This document shows, one piece after another, positions 1 to 6,210 of a DNA stretch of 12,988 nt. The stretch is from assembly GCA_027488165.1 (NCBI GenBank), contig JAIYCF010000094.1, positions 1 through 12,988 of the forward strand, read 5' to 3'. Made by a program: the position numbers and the translations under genes. Every line of letters starts with the position of its first letter. The stretch's first letter is position 1. Below the pieces are notes generated by a model, which was not told the DNA's origin, did no database searches, and saw nothing but the letters and a program-made list of their open reading frames with translations. Origin of the DNA: Streptomycetaceae bacterium. Its GTDB lineage: Bacteria; Actinomycetota; Actinomycetes; Nanopelagicales; Nanopelagicaceae.

Positions 1-5
1 ACCCT

Positions 6-79
6 GCGGGTGTAGCTCAATGGTAGAGCCCCAGCCTTCCAAGCTGGCCATGCCGGTTCGATCCCGGTCACCCGCTCCA
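6..79 (+). tRNA. tRNA-Gly (anticodon UCC)
   Basis: A complete cloverleaf can be drawn. The acceptor stem GCGGGTG (6-12) pairs with CACCCGC (69-75), and the anticodon stem CCAGC (31-35) pairs with GCTGG (43-47) around a seven-base loop holding TCC at 38-40. The T arm carries the usual GGTTCGATCC core. The discriminator is T76 and the CCA end is encoded (77-79). It decodes GGA, and GGG by wobble. Its 3' end lies only 8 bases from the stop codon of the convergent collagen-like gene, which is itself extremely rich in glycine codons. A promoter, if local, would lie before the window. Confidence 0.97.
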
Positions 80-87
80 AGCATTTC

Positions 88-1137
88 TCATAAGGCTCCG
101 ATTGAGCCGACCATGGTTGAGTACATTCGACCACTTAGTAGCAGCGGCCGAGTAGACGTTGCTCCCATGTCGTCAATTACCTTAATTGCTATTCCCGAAT
201 CAGTCGATACTGGTGAAAAAGTTCCCGTAATAGTGAAAAAGTATCTATACATTTTTGGATCTAGTTCAAGTCCATTTGAAAATCCGATTGAATAATTAAA
301 ATTCGCAGCAGAGTTATCTTCATGTAGAACTTCCAAGGAAAAGGCAGCGGCATTAGCGTCGCTAACGCCATATACATAAATTGTGTAAATATAAGATTTT
401 CCAGCAATAAATTTAGGTGTCATTCCACTTACAGAAAATGATCTTTTTGTTGCCGTGCTTAAAGTCCAAGTAGGTAGTGCGTTTACATAAACATTTGATG
501 GCCCGGTAGCACCGACTGTTCCTGTTTCGCCTTTCAAACCTGCAGCGCCATCAATTCCTGCAGTTCCGGTTTCACCTTTCGCACCAGTTGGTCCCGTTGC
601 TCCCGTAGCGCCGGTTGCACCTGTAGCACCAGGAGTTCCTCCGCCTCCACCGCCTGATGGTCCTTGTGGTCCAGTTGCACCTGTAGCACCAGCTGGTCCG
701 GCAGAACCGGTTGCGCCAGGTGAACCTGCATCACCTTTATCTCCCTTCTCGCCTTTCTCTCCTTGTAAACCTTGTGCACCAGTTGGTCCTGCAACAGTTG
801 ATGCCGTTGAAACTGTCTTTCCTTCACTTCCGTTTTTTCCATCAACACCATTTGCTCCAACTGGACCTTGCAGATTCTGCGGTAGCGGCCACTTTCCACT
901 TTTCTTTGGGCCATAAATTAAGAGGCTCCGAGTATCAATATAAAAATCACCATCTATGCCGGTCTTACTTAACGGCGCACCTTTGCCATTCAAAATCGTA
1001 TTTGGGATTGTTGTTGAAGTTCTTCCAGCTGCTTTTGGTTTCGTTGCCGCGTTAGATATCGGCGCTGAAAGTATTGAAAGCGTTGTAGCGACAGAGATTG
1101 TGATTGTGAGAATTACTGATATCCGTGTGCGATTCAT
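88..1137 (-). CDS. Secreted collagen-like (Gly-X-Y repeat) protein
   Basis: 349 residues. Residues 1-30 form a Sec signal peptide (basic MNRTR, hydrophobic core, SNA cleavage box). Residues 50-90 hold a short motif (GAP...GDFYIDT...IYGPK...GKWP) that I recall preceding collagen tracts in other bacterial collagen-like and tail-fibre-like proteins. Gly-X-Y triplets then run at 91-109, 117-161 and 170-214, broken by a Ser/Thr/Val linker (110-116) and a six-glycine hinge (162-167). Charged triplets such as GEKGEKGDKGD, near 126-136, are the type known to stabilise bacterial collagens lacking hydroxyproline. Residues 215-349 form a non-repetitive, aromatic and Thr/Ser-rich domain, probably a beta-sandwich trimerisation or binding head. 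A strong ribosome site (GGAGG, four bases before the ATG) supports this start. No sortase motif or membrane anchor is visible, so it is likely secreted or loosely surface-bound. The AT-rich 3' half is compatible with horizontal acquisition. The exact function is unknown. Confidence 0.9.
   Translation of the reverse strand: MNRTRISVILTITISVATTLSILSAPISNAATKPKAAGRTSTTIPNTILNGKGAPLSKTGIDGDFYIDTRSLLIYGPKKSGKWPLPQNLQGPVGANGVDGKNGSEGKTVSTASTVAGPTGAQGLQGEKGEKGDKGDAGSPGATGSAGPAGATGATGPQGPSGGGGGGTPGATGATGATGATGPTGAKGETGTAGIDGAAGLKGETGTVGATGPSNVYVNALPTWTLSTATKRSFSVSGMTPKFIAGKSYIYTIYVYGVSDANAAAFSLEVLHEDNSAANFNYSIGFSNGLELDPKMYRYFFTITGTFSPVSTDSGIAIKVIDDMGATSTRPLLLSGRMYSTMVGSIGAL
614..692. repeat. 19-bp direct repeat within the collagen tract
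   Basis: The 19-base string GTTGCACCTGTAGCACCAG occurs at 614-632 and again, identically, at 674-692, a 60-base period that is a multiple of the 9-base Gly-X-Y codon unit plus the in-frame glycine hinge. Recombination or slippage between the copies would remove or add 20 codons without a frameshift, so it could change collagen length. It is coding sequence, not a mobile or CRISPR repeat. Confidence 0.85.
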
Positions 1138-1192
1138 GGAACCTCCAGGCCCACTGCGACGAATTGGTTACAGAAAAGTGTGAACTTCTGCC

Positions 1193-1274
1193 GAACGCTG
1201 GCGAAGGGGGCTTTCCCTGAGATTTCTCTTTGAAGTAATGGGTGGATCCCCGCTTGCACGCCTGCTTTACGTTC
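1193..1274. other. Nested inverted repeats in divergent spacer (possible structured leader)
   Basis: Three nested complementary pairs are visible: GAACG (1193-1197) with CGTTC (1270-1274), GGCG (1200-1203) with CGCC (1259-1262), and GGGG (1207-1210) with CCCC (1248-1251). They enclose a loop region with further small hairpins (AGGG/CCCT and GAGA/TCTC). Together they could fold into an imperfect, roughly 80-nt stem in the RNA from either strand. It lies between two divergent secreted-protein genes, 173-254 bases before the plus-strand CDS and 56-137 before the minus-strand one. No known riboswitch could be assigned by eye. Confidence 0.4.
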
Positions 1275-1318
1275 AAAAAACTCCCACGCGTCTCACAGGA
1301 TCTAAGGGTAGTTTTTTG
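1274..1318. promoter_or_regulatory. Inverted repeat with A6/T6 flanks, attenuator- or terminator-like
   Basis: CAAAAAACTCCC (1274-1285) is complementary to GGGTAGTTTTTTG (1306-1318) except for one bulged A. This gives a 12-bp stem whose outer part is A6/T6 around a 20-base loop. In RNA from either strand it ends in a U6 run, so it resembles a bidirectional terminator. Because it sits in a spacer between divergent genes, there is no gene end for it to serve. An attenuator in the leader of the plus-strand gene, or an operator, are the alternatives. Confidence 0.4.
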
Positions 1319-1337
1319 AGTAATCAGGAGTTATCTA

Positions 1338-1347
1338 CGACTAGTCG
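1338..1347. promoter_or_regulatory. Perfect 10-bp palindrome upstream of the secreted protein gene
   Basis: CGACTAGTCG is a perfect palindrome, and it lies between the arms of a second inverted repeat, GTAATC (1320-1325) and GATTAC (1347-1352). The position, 50-60 bases before the likely start of the plus-strand gene, suits an operator for a dimeric regulator. There is no independent evidence that a protein binds here. Confidence 0.25.
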
Positions 1348-1398
1348 ATTACGAGGGTTTTCGGCAAAGTGCAAAACGGATGAAAGGTGGACATGCAA

Positions 1399-2112
1399 AT
1401 GTCATCAAAGAAAAACGTAATCGCTATTGCGGTAACGACAGTTGCTCTAACAGTAGGCAGCCTCGGTATCGCACAGGCGACAACGAAGACCAAGGTTGTT
1501 TCAACCAAGGTAACGCGCACATCTGCAACCGGTGTTGCTAATCCAATAGCAAAAACTGGTGGAGCAGAAGAAGCAGTTGCTTCAGTCCTTTCTGCACTAG
1601 TAACTAAGGGAACAATCACACAAGCCCAGGCAGATGCAATTAAGGCTGCATTTGCTGCAGCTGCACCCGTACGTGGATTTGATGGTCCAGGTAAGGGACG
1701 AGATAAAGGACGAGGTCTACTTGGGGAGGACCGCGCCGAAGCTGAAACGCTTATCTCGAAAACAATTGGTGTAGATACAGCAACTATTCGTTCTCGCATT
1801 GCAGCAGGTGAATCACTTGGTGCAATTGCTGGTGCAAAGCGAGCAGATTTAATTTCTGTTCTTGTTGCTGAAGCAACCAAGCGCATCGATGCTGCTGTTA
1901 CAGCAGGAAAGATGACTGCAACTCAAGCAACATCACTCAAGGCCGGTCTTACCGCACATGTAACTGCCGAAGTTGATCAAGTCGGTGGAAAGCGTGGTCC
2001 AGGAATGGGCGGTAAGGAAGATAAGCGCGGCCGAGGTCATGGTGGACCAGGAAAGAGCGGCATGGGGGCTGCTCCAAAAATTCCTGCGCCATCAGCAACA
2101 CCTTCAGCGTAG
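1399..2112 (+). CDS. Secreted Ala-rich / Gly-Lys-rich protein of unknown function
   Basis: 237 residues from the ATG at 1399, chosen because AAAGGTGG (1383-1390) lies eight bases before it. An ATG at 1393 and a GTG at 1387 in the same frame overlap or crowd that site. Residues 1-27 are a signal peptide (SSKK, hydrophobic core, cleavage near AQA-TT). The mature part has two copies of a helical pattern, VLSALVTKGTITQAQADAIK (63-82) and AAVTAGKMTATQATSLK (165-181), separated by a basic Gly/Arg/Lys stretch (96-107) and an Ala/Ile helical segment (113-163). Residues 195-225 are a basic GKRGPGMGGK-like tail, ending in an Ala/Pro/Ser stretch. The helical pattern resembles uncharacterised actinobacterial secreted proteins with L..L...G.IT..QA motifs. 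No enzyme motif is visible. It ends before a clear terminator, so it is probably monocistronic. The function is unknown. Confidence 0.85.
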   Translation: MSSKKNVIAIAVTTVALTVGSLGIAQATTKTKVVSTKVTRTSATGVANPIAKTGGAEEAVASVLSALVTKGTITQAQADAIKAAFAAAAPVRGFDGPGKGRDKGRGLLGEDRAEAETLISKTIGVDTATIRSRIAAGESLGAIAGAKRADLISVLVAEATKRIDAAVTAGKMTATQATSLKAGLTAHVTAEVDQVGGKRGPGMGGKEDKRGRGHGGPGKSGMGAAPKIPAPSATPSA

Positions 2113-2165
2113 TTATTGAAAGCGTTGAAGTAACAACTTCATATCCACTCCTAAGGTAGGAAATA

Positions 2166-2199
2166 CCCGTCGCGAATTCTCCTTCGCGGCGGGTTTTTC
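2166..2199 (+). terminator. Intrinsic terminator of the secreted protein gene
   Basis: CCCGTCGCGAA (2166-2176) pairs with TTCGCGGCGGG (2183-2193), an 11-bp GC-rich stem with one G-U pair and a six-base loop, followed by TTTTTCTTT. It lies 53 bases after the stop codon and 55 bases before rpiB, isolating rpiB from upstream transcription. It is the best-formed terminator in the window. A weak 6-bp hairpin (TGAAGT/ACTTCA, 2126-2141) lies just before it. Confidence 0.93.
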
Positions 2200-2253
2200 T
2201 TTGGATTTGAGTTGCTAATCAAGAATCAATTAACCGCGTGAGAGACTTCGCTT

Positions 2254-2709
2254 ATGCGTTTACACATTGGCAGCGATCACGCCGGTCTCGAGTTGAAGAA
2301 CGAACTTCTTGCTCACTTAGTCAACAACGGTCATGACGTTACAGATCATGGGCCCTATGAATACGATGCCATAGATGACTATCCGGATTTCTGTATTCCC
2401 GCGGCACAAGCGGTAGCTAAAGATGCAACATCACTTGGAATTGTTATTGGTGGATCTGGCAATGGCGAACAAATCGCTGCAAATAAAGTTAAGGGCATCC
2501 GTGCGGTTCTGGCATGGAGTCTTGAAACCGCGAAGTTAGGGAAAGAACATAACAACGCCAATGTGGTTTCAGTTGGCGGCCGAATGCACTCAATCGAAGA
2601 TTGCAAAGCGATCATTGACGCTTTTATCGCAACGCCCTTTAGCAACGACGAACGCCATATTCGCCGGATTAATAAGATTGCGAAATTTGAAGAAACTGGC
2701 GAGATTTAG
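2254..2709 (+). CDS. rpiB: Ribose-5-phosphate isomerase B
   Basis: 151 residues, full length for the RpiB/LacAB family. The enzyme interconverts ribose 5-phosphate and ribulose 5-phosphate in the cytosolic pentose phosphate pathway. The N-terminal GSDHAG (6-11) and the loop GGSGNGEQIAANK (66-78) are diagnostic. The loop lacks the catalytic cysteine found in E. coli RpiB; Glu72 sits where the mycobacterial enzyme uses Glu75 as the base. His99, Arg110 and the late Arg134, Arg137 and Arg138 fit ring opening and phosphate binding. The ribosome site is weak (GAGAG about 9-13 bases before the ATG). It begins 55 bases after a terminator, so it needs its own promoter, and its stop lies only three bases from that of convergent trmB. 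An allose or other aldose-phosphate isomerase role is possible within the family but less likely. Confidence 0.95.
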   Translation: MRLHIGSDHAGLELKNELLAHLVNNGHDVTDHGPYEYDAIDDYPDFCIPAAQAVAKDATSLGIVIGGSGNGEQIAANKVKGIRAVLAWSLETAKLGKEHNNANVVSVGGRMHSIEDCKAIIDAFIATPFSNDERHIRRINKIAKFEETGEI

Positions 2710-2712
2710 CTC

Positions 2713-3372
2713 TTACTTCTTGTAATACATAAAGTCATTTACTGCGTGATCTTTAGTAATGCCTTGTCCCTCAAAACGAGTTAACGGGCGAGATTCAGGT
2801 CGATCGATGACTCCCCCAGTAAATAACGTAGTCTCATTGAATTGCTCATTAATCCATTCGGCATAAGGAACCCAATCAGTTGCGATATGTAAGTACCCGC
2901 CTGACTTTAACTTCGTAGCCACCTCGGCAATAAAGCGTTGGTTAACTATGCGCCGTTTAAAGTGGCGCTTCTTGGGCCATGGATCGGGGAAATAGAGATG
3001 CACGCCTTCTAGGACTCCGTCAGCGATCATGAAATGAAAAACTTCAAAGACATCGCGTTCGATCAACTTCACATTTGTTAATTCAAATTCATTTAGCTTT
3101 GCCATTAGCTTTCCAACGCCTGGCATATGAACTTCAACGCCTAAGTAATTAACGCTCGGATTAGCTTGCGCTATCTGCCACGTGGCCTCCCCCATGCCGT
3201 AACCAATTTCCATTACTACGGGTTGGGTTTTTGCGAAAGAGGTAGATAGATCCAATAAAGACTCTTGGAACTCGATACCGAATTTGGCCCACAAAGTTTC
3301 GCGCGCAACTTGCTGGGCAGGGGTGATCCTCACGCCGCGTAAGCGATAACTTCGATTGGTAACTGGCTCCAC
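2713..3372 (-). CDS. trmB: tRNA (guanine-N7-)-methyltransferase
   Basis: 219 residues. It makes m7G46 in the variable loop of tRNAs using S-adenosylmethionine. Seen in the sequence are the SAM-binding EIGYGMGE (55-62), the acidic Glu80 ending the next strand (LGVE), Asp107 in ERDVFE, the family signature FPDPWPKKRH (128-137), TDW (165-167), and the C-terminal LTRFEGQG (197-204) corresponding to the T-K/R-F-E box. The start is a GTG at 3370-3372 with AAAGAG upstream; the nearby ATG at 3386-3388 is in another frame. It is divergent from pepN (67-base spacer) and nearly abuts rpiB tail to tail. It is slightly shorter at the N terminus than some homologues, but the catalytic core is complete. Confidence 0.95.
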   Translation of the reverse strand: MEPVTNRSYRLRGVRITPAQQVARETLWAKFGIEFQESLLDLSTSFAKTQPVVMEIGYGMGEATWQIAQANPSVNYLGVEVHMPGVGKLMAKLNEFELTNVKLIERDVFEVFHFMIADGVLEGVHLYFPDPWPKKRHFKRRIVNQRFIAEVATKLKSGGYLHIATDWVPYAEWINEQFNETTLFTGGVIDRPESRPLTRFEGQGITKDHAVNDFMYYKK

Positions 3373-3439
3373 AGCACAACTCTTTCATGATTAGACTTAC
3401 GAGAGCAAAACGGTCCGTTAAGCATCTAAAGGAGTTTCC

Positions 3440-5983
3440 GTGTCAGGCACAAATATCACGCAGATTGAAGCAGCCCAGCGTTCTGAAGTTATCAAGGTCT
3501 CTAGTTACAAAATCGATCTTGATCTAACTACAGGTGCCGAGACATTCTTGGTCAAGACAACCGTTAACTTTGCAGGGTTAAAACCTGGTGCGACAACATT
3601 TATCGATTGCGTTGGTAAGCGCGTAATTAGCGCGAAGCTAAATGGAGCAGACTTTGATCCAAAGTTCGATGGTGAAACTGTTTTCTTGCCTGCACTTGCT
3701 GCTGAAAACGTACTCGAAATTGAACATGAAGGTATCTACTCAAACTCCGGTGAAGGTCTGCACCGTTTCGTAGACCCAGCCGATAACGAGGTCTACCTCT
3801 ATACCCAGTTCGAAACTGGCGATGCGCGTCGTATGTATGCCTGCTTTGATCAACCTGACCAGAAGGCAACTTTCACGATTAGCACGATTACTCCGAAGCA
3901 CTGGGAAGTAATTTCGAACTATGGCATCGAATCAACTAAGGATATTGATGGCGATCGCAAGCACATTCAATTTGCGACCTCTCAGGTAATTTCCACCTAC
4001 GTCACAGCGATCGTTGCCGGTGCCTACAAATCTGTTCATGATGAATACAAGGGTGAGAAGACAATCCCTCTAGGTATCTATGCACGTAAATCTTTCTTCC
4101 AGCATGTGGATGCTGAAAACATCTTCGAAGTTACCAAGCAAGGCTTTGCTTACTTTGAAAAGACTTTCGGTCTGGCTTACCCATTCGGTAAGTACGACCA
4201 AATTGCAGTTGCTGAATACAACTGGGGCGCCATGGAAAACGTTGGCTGCGTAACTTTCCATGAAGATGTTCTGATCTTCCGCAGCAAAGTCACAGAACGC
4301 AACTACATCAGCCGCGCCACAACAATCCATCATGAGATGGCACATATGTGGTTCGGCGACTTAGTCACCATGAAGTGGTGGCAGGATCTTTGGTTAAACG
4401 AGTCATTTGCTGAGTGGGCTTCTTACTTATCTGTCAGCGAATCAACAAAGTACACAAATGCCTGGACTGAATTTAACTCCGTCCGCAAGAACTGGGCTTA
4501 CCGCGTAGATCAGATGACATCTACCCACCCAATCGCAGTTGAGATGGAAGATCTCGATGCGGTTCGCACCAACTTTGACGGTATTTCATATGCCAAAGGT
4601 GCATCCGTATTACAGCAGCTAGTGGCACATGTTGGTCGCGATAACTTCATCGCTGGCTTGCGTAAGTACTTTGCAAAGCATGCTTACAAGAACACCGAGC
4701 TAAGTGATCTAATCAGCGAGCTCGAAGCTGCTTGCGGAAAAGATTTAACATCTTGGGTCAATACCTGGCTTCGCACTGCGGGTGTAAACACGCTTCGCCC
4801 AGTAATCAAACTAGATGGCGACAATTACGCATCAGTGTCAGTAAAGCAAGAAGTACCTCCACTGCCAGCAGGCTCAAAGGAACTTCGCCCACACCGTTTA
4901 TACGTTGGTCTCTTTGATGTAAAGGGTGATGCACTTGTGCGCCGCGAAAGCATTGAAGTTGATATTGCAGGCGAACTAACAGAGATTAAGGAGCTCGCCG
5001 GCAAGAAATCTGCTGATTTACTTCTAATCAACGACCACGATCAAACATATGCAAAGCTGCGCTTTGACGAGCGTTCCGTTGAAACGATGAAGAAGTACCT
5101 AGGAAATCTCGATGATTCGTTAGCTCGTGGACTTATTTGGGCATCACTTTGGGATTCAACTCGTGATGGCGAATTAGCCGCAAGTGACTACATCACTATC
5201 GCGTTGAATGCGCTTAAGGGTGAATCAGATATTTCGATGATCACTGCGACATTTATGCAGATCGATACTGCGATCTGGGCATATGTAGCACCAAAGAATC
5301 GTGAGGCAGTTCGTCTTGCAGTTGCGAACGCTGTTGAAGCGTTACTAGATGGCGCCAAGCCAGGTAGCGATAGCCAACTTCAATATGCTCGCGCATTTGC
5401 AAACAATGCCGTTACACCTGCACAGTTCGATCGCCTAAAGGCGATGCTTGATGGTTCGGTCAATGGATTAACTGTTGATGCGGAACTTCGCTGGTACTTA
5501 TTCCTTTGCGGTGTAAAGCGTGGAGTATTTGGCCCAACAGAGATTGCTGCTGAAGGAGATCGCGATAAGACTGCACACGGTAAGCAATATGTTGCCTATG
5601 CGCACGCTGCGATCCCTACAAAAGAGGCGAAGGTTGCAGCATTTAAATCGGTAACTACCGATGACCTAAGCAACACCATCCACTCATATAAGTGCCGTGG
5701 CTTTAACGAGAACATCCACTGGGAACTACTTGAAGGTTTCGTAGATCAATACTTTGATTCCATCTTGAAGGTTTGGGAGACCAAGGGCTTTGAGATCGCC
5801 GAGACAACTGCGACGCTGACTTTCCCAACTTGGGCAATTAGCGAAGCAACGGTCACTAAGGCACAGCATTGGCTCGATGTAACTGGAAAAGATGCTTCGA
5901 ATGCTCTGCGCCGCTTAGTGACTGAAGGACGCGATGCAATGACTCGTGCGCTTAAGGCGCGCGCTGTCGACGCTACTCGATAG
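3440..5983 (+). CDS. pepN: Aminopeptidase N (M1 family zinc metallopeptidase)
   Basis: 847 residues, the usual length of actinobacterial PepN. It removes N-terminal amino acids from peptides in the cytosol, recycling products of protein turnover. The N-terminal beta domain (about 1-195) precedes the catalytic domain. This contains the exopeptidase motif GAMEN (263-267), the zinc site HEMAH (298-302) with the third ligand Glu321 in WLNESFAEW, and Tyr384 in SYAKGA, the family's transition-state tyrosine. The remaining part is an ERAP1-like helical C-terminal domain. There is no signal peptide. The GTG start at 3440 has a strong AAAGGAG (3428-3434) five bases before it. Its last 11 bases overlap the 3' end of the convergent small membrane protein gene. 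All catalytic residues are present. Confidence 0.97.
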   Translation: MSGTNITQIEAAQRSEVIKVSSYKIDLDLTTGAETFLVKTTVNFAGLKPGATTFIDCVGKRVISAKLNGADFDPKFDGETVFLPALAAENVLEIEHEGIYSNSGEGLHRFVDPADNEVYLYTQFETGDARRMYACFDQPDQKATFTISTITPKHWEVISNYGIESTKDIDGDRKHIQFATSQVISTYVTAIVAGAYKSVHDEYKGEKTIPLGIYARKSFFQHVDAENIFEVTKQGFAYFEKTFGLAYPFGKYDQIAVAEYNWGAMENVGCVTFHEDVLIFRSKVTERNYISRATTIHHEMAHMWFGDLVTMKWWQDLWLNESFAEWASYLSVSESTKYTNAWTEFNSVRKNWAYRVDQMTSTHPIAVEMEDLDAVRTNFDGISYAKGASVLQQLVAHVGRDNFIAGLRKYFAKHAYKNTELSDLISELEAACGKDLTSWVNTWLRTAGVNTLRPVIKLDGDNYASVSVKQEVPPLPAGSKELRPHRLYVGLFDVKGDALVRRESIEVDIAGELTEIKELAGKKSADLLLINDHDQTYAKLRFDERSVETMKKYLGNLDDSLARGLIWASLWDSTRDGELAASDYITIALNALKGESDISMITATFMQIDTAIWAYVAPKNREAVRLAVANAVEALLDGAKPGSDSQLQYARAFANNAVTPAQFDRLKAMLDGSVNGLTVDAELRWYLFLCGVKRGVFGPTEIAAEGDRDKTAHGKQYVAYAHAAIPTKEAKVAAFKSVTTDDLSNTIHSYKCRGFNENIHWELLEGFVDQYFDSILKVWETKGFEIAETTATLTFPTWAISEATVTKAQHWLDVTGKDASNALRRLVTEGRDAMTRALKARAVDATR

Positions 5984-6191
5984 AGGTTATTGCTGAATCT
6001 GAACTCTTTGACTTCTTGCGATCGCCAGTCATTGCGTAAGTGATGACTGAAATCAATATGAAGAGCACAGTTGGAGCAGCGAAGAAGTAAGTAAAGGTTT
6101 CGATCGCGCTTAAGCCTTCGCCAGCTACTGTGCCATCTTCTTGGTTATCTAAATTCAAGAAATTAATTGTGGATGCAAGATGAATCATCAT
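5973..6191 (-). CDS. Small single-pass membrane protein, unknown function
   Basis: About 72 residues from tandem ATGs at 6191 and 6188; a longer in-frame extension to 6305 lies inside the HNH gene and is unlikely to be translated. The C-terminal half has one clear membrane segment (FFAAPTVLFILISVITYAM) followed by a basic stop-transfer stretch (GDRKKSK), suggesting an outside-N, inside-C topology with a Ser-rich cytoplasmic tail. The stop codon lies inside pepN, a convergent 11-bp overlap. It starts 19 bases after the HNH gene stop with no good ribosome site, so translational coupling to that gene is likely. I recognise the general type (short actinobacterial membrane proteins with GLSA...E near the helix) but no function. 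The start is the uncertain part. Confidence 0.65.
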   Translation of the reverse strand: MMIHLASTINFLNLDNQEDGTVAGEGLSAIETFTYFFAAPTVLFILISVITYAMTGDRKKSKSSDSAITSIE

Positions 6192-6210
6192 AGGCGTAAG
6201 TCTAAGCGAA

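Noticed and set aside
600..700. CRISPR-like or tandem repeat array
   Set aside because: Only one 19-bp pair, explained by collagen codons in frame; no regular repeat-spacer pattern.
534..914. Minus-strand 126-residue ORF inside the collagen-like gene
   Set aside because: It is a frame shadow of the Gly-X-Y repeats; it has no ribosome site and its composition follows from the repeat codons.
1200..1260. TPP riboswitch suggested by CTGAGA (1217-1222) and CTTTGAA (1228-1234)
   Set aside because: The conserved 3' half (CCTGATC and GCGTAGGGA-type segment) is missing, and the spacing of the two arms does not fit.
1190..1320. c-di-AMP (ydaO) riboswitch suggested by GGGGG...CCC and GGGTGGATCC
   Set aside because: The strongly conserved CAGCTAACC segment is absent downstream and GGGTGAATC is not matched exactly; kept only as a question for a covariance search.
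1341..1886. Minus-strand 181-residue Ala/Val/Thr-rich ORF
   Set aside because: It is antisense to the secreted protein gene, whose signal peptide, ribosome site and terminator fit the plus strand; its composition is a mirror of Ala-rich codons.
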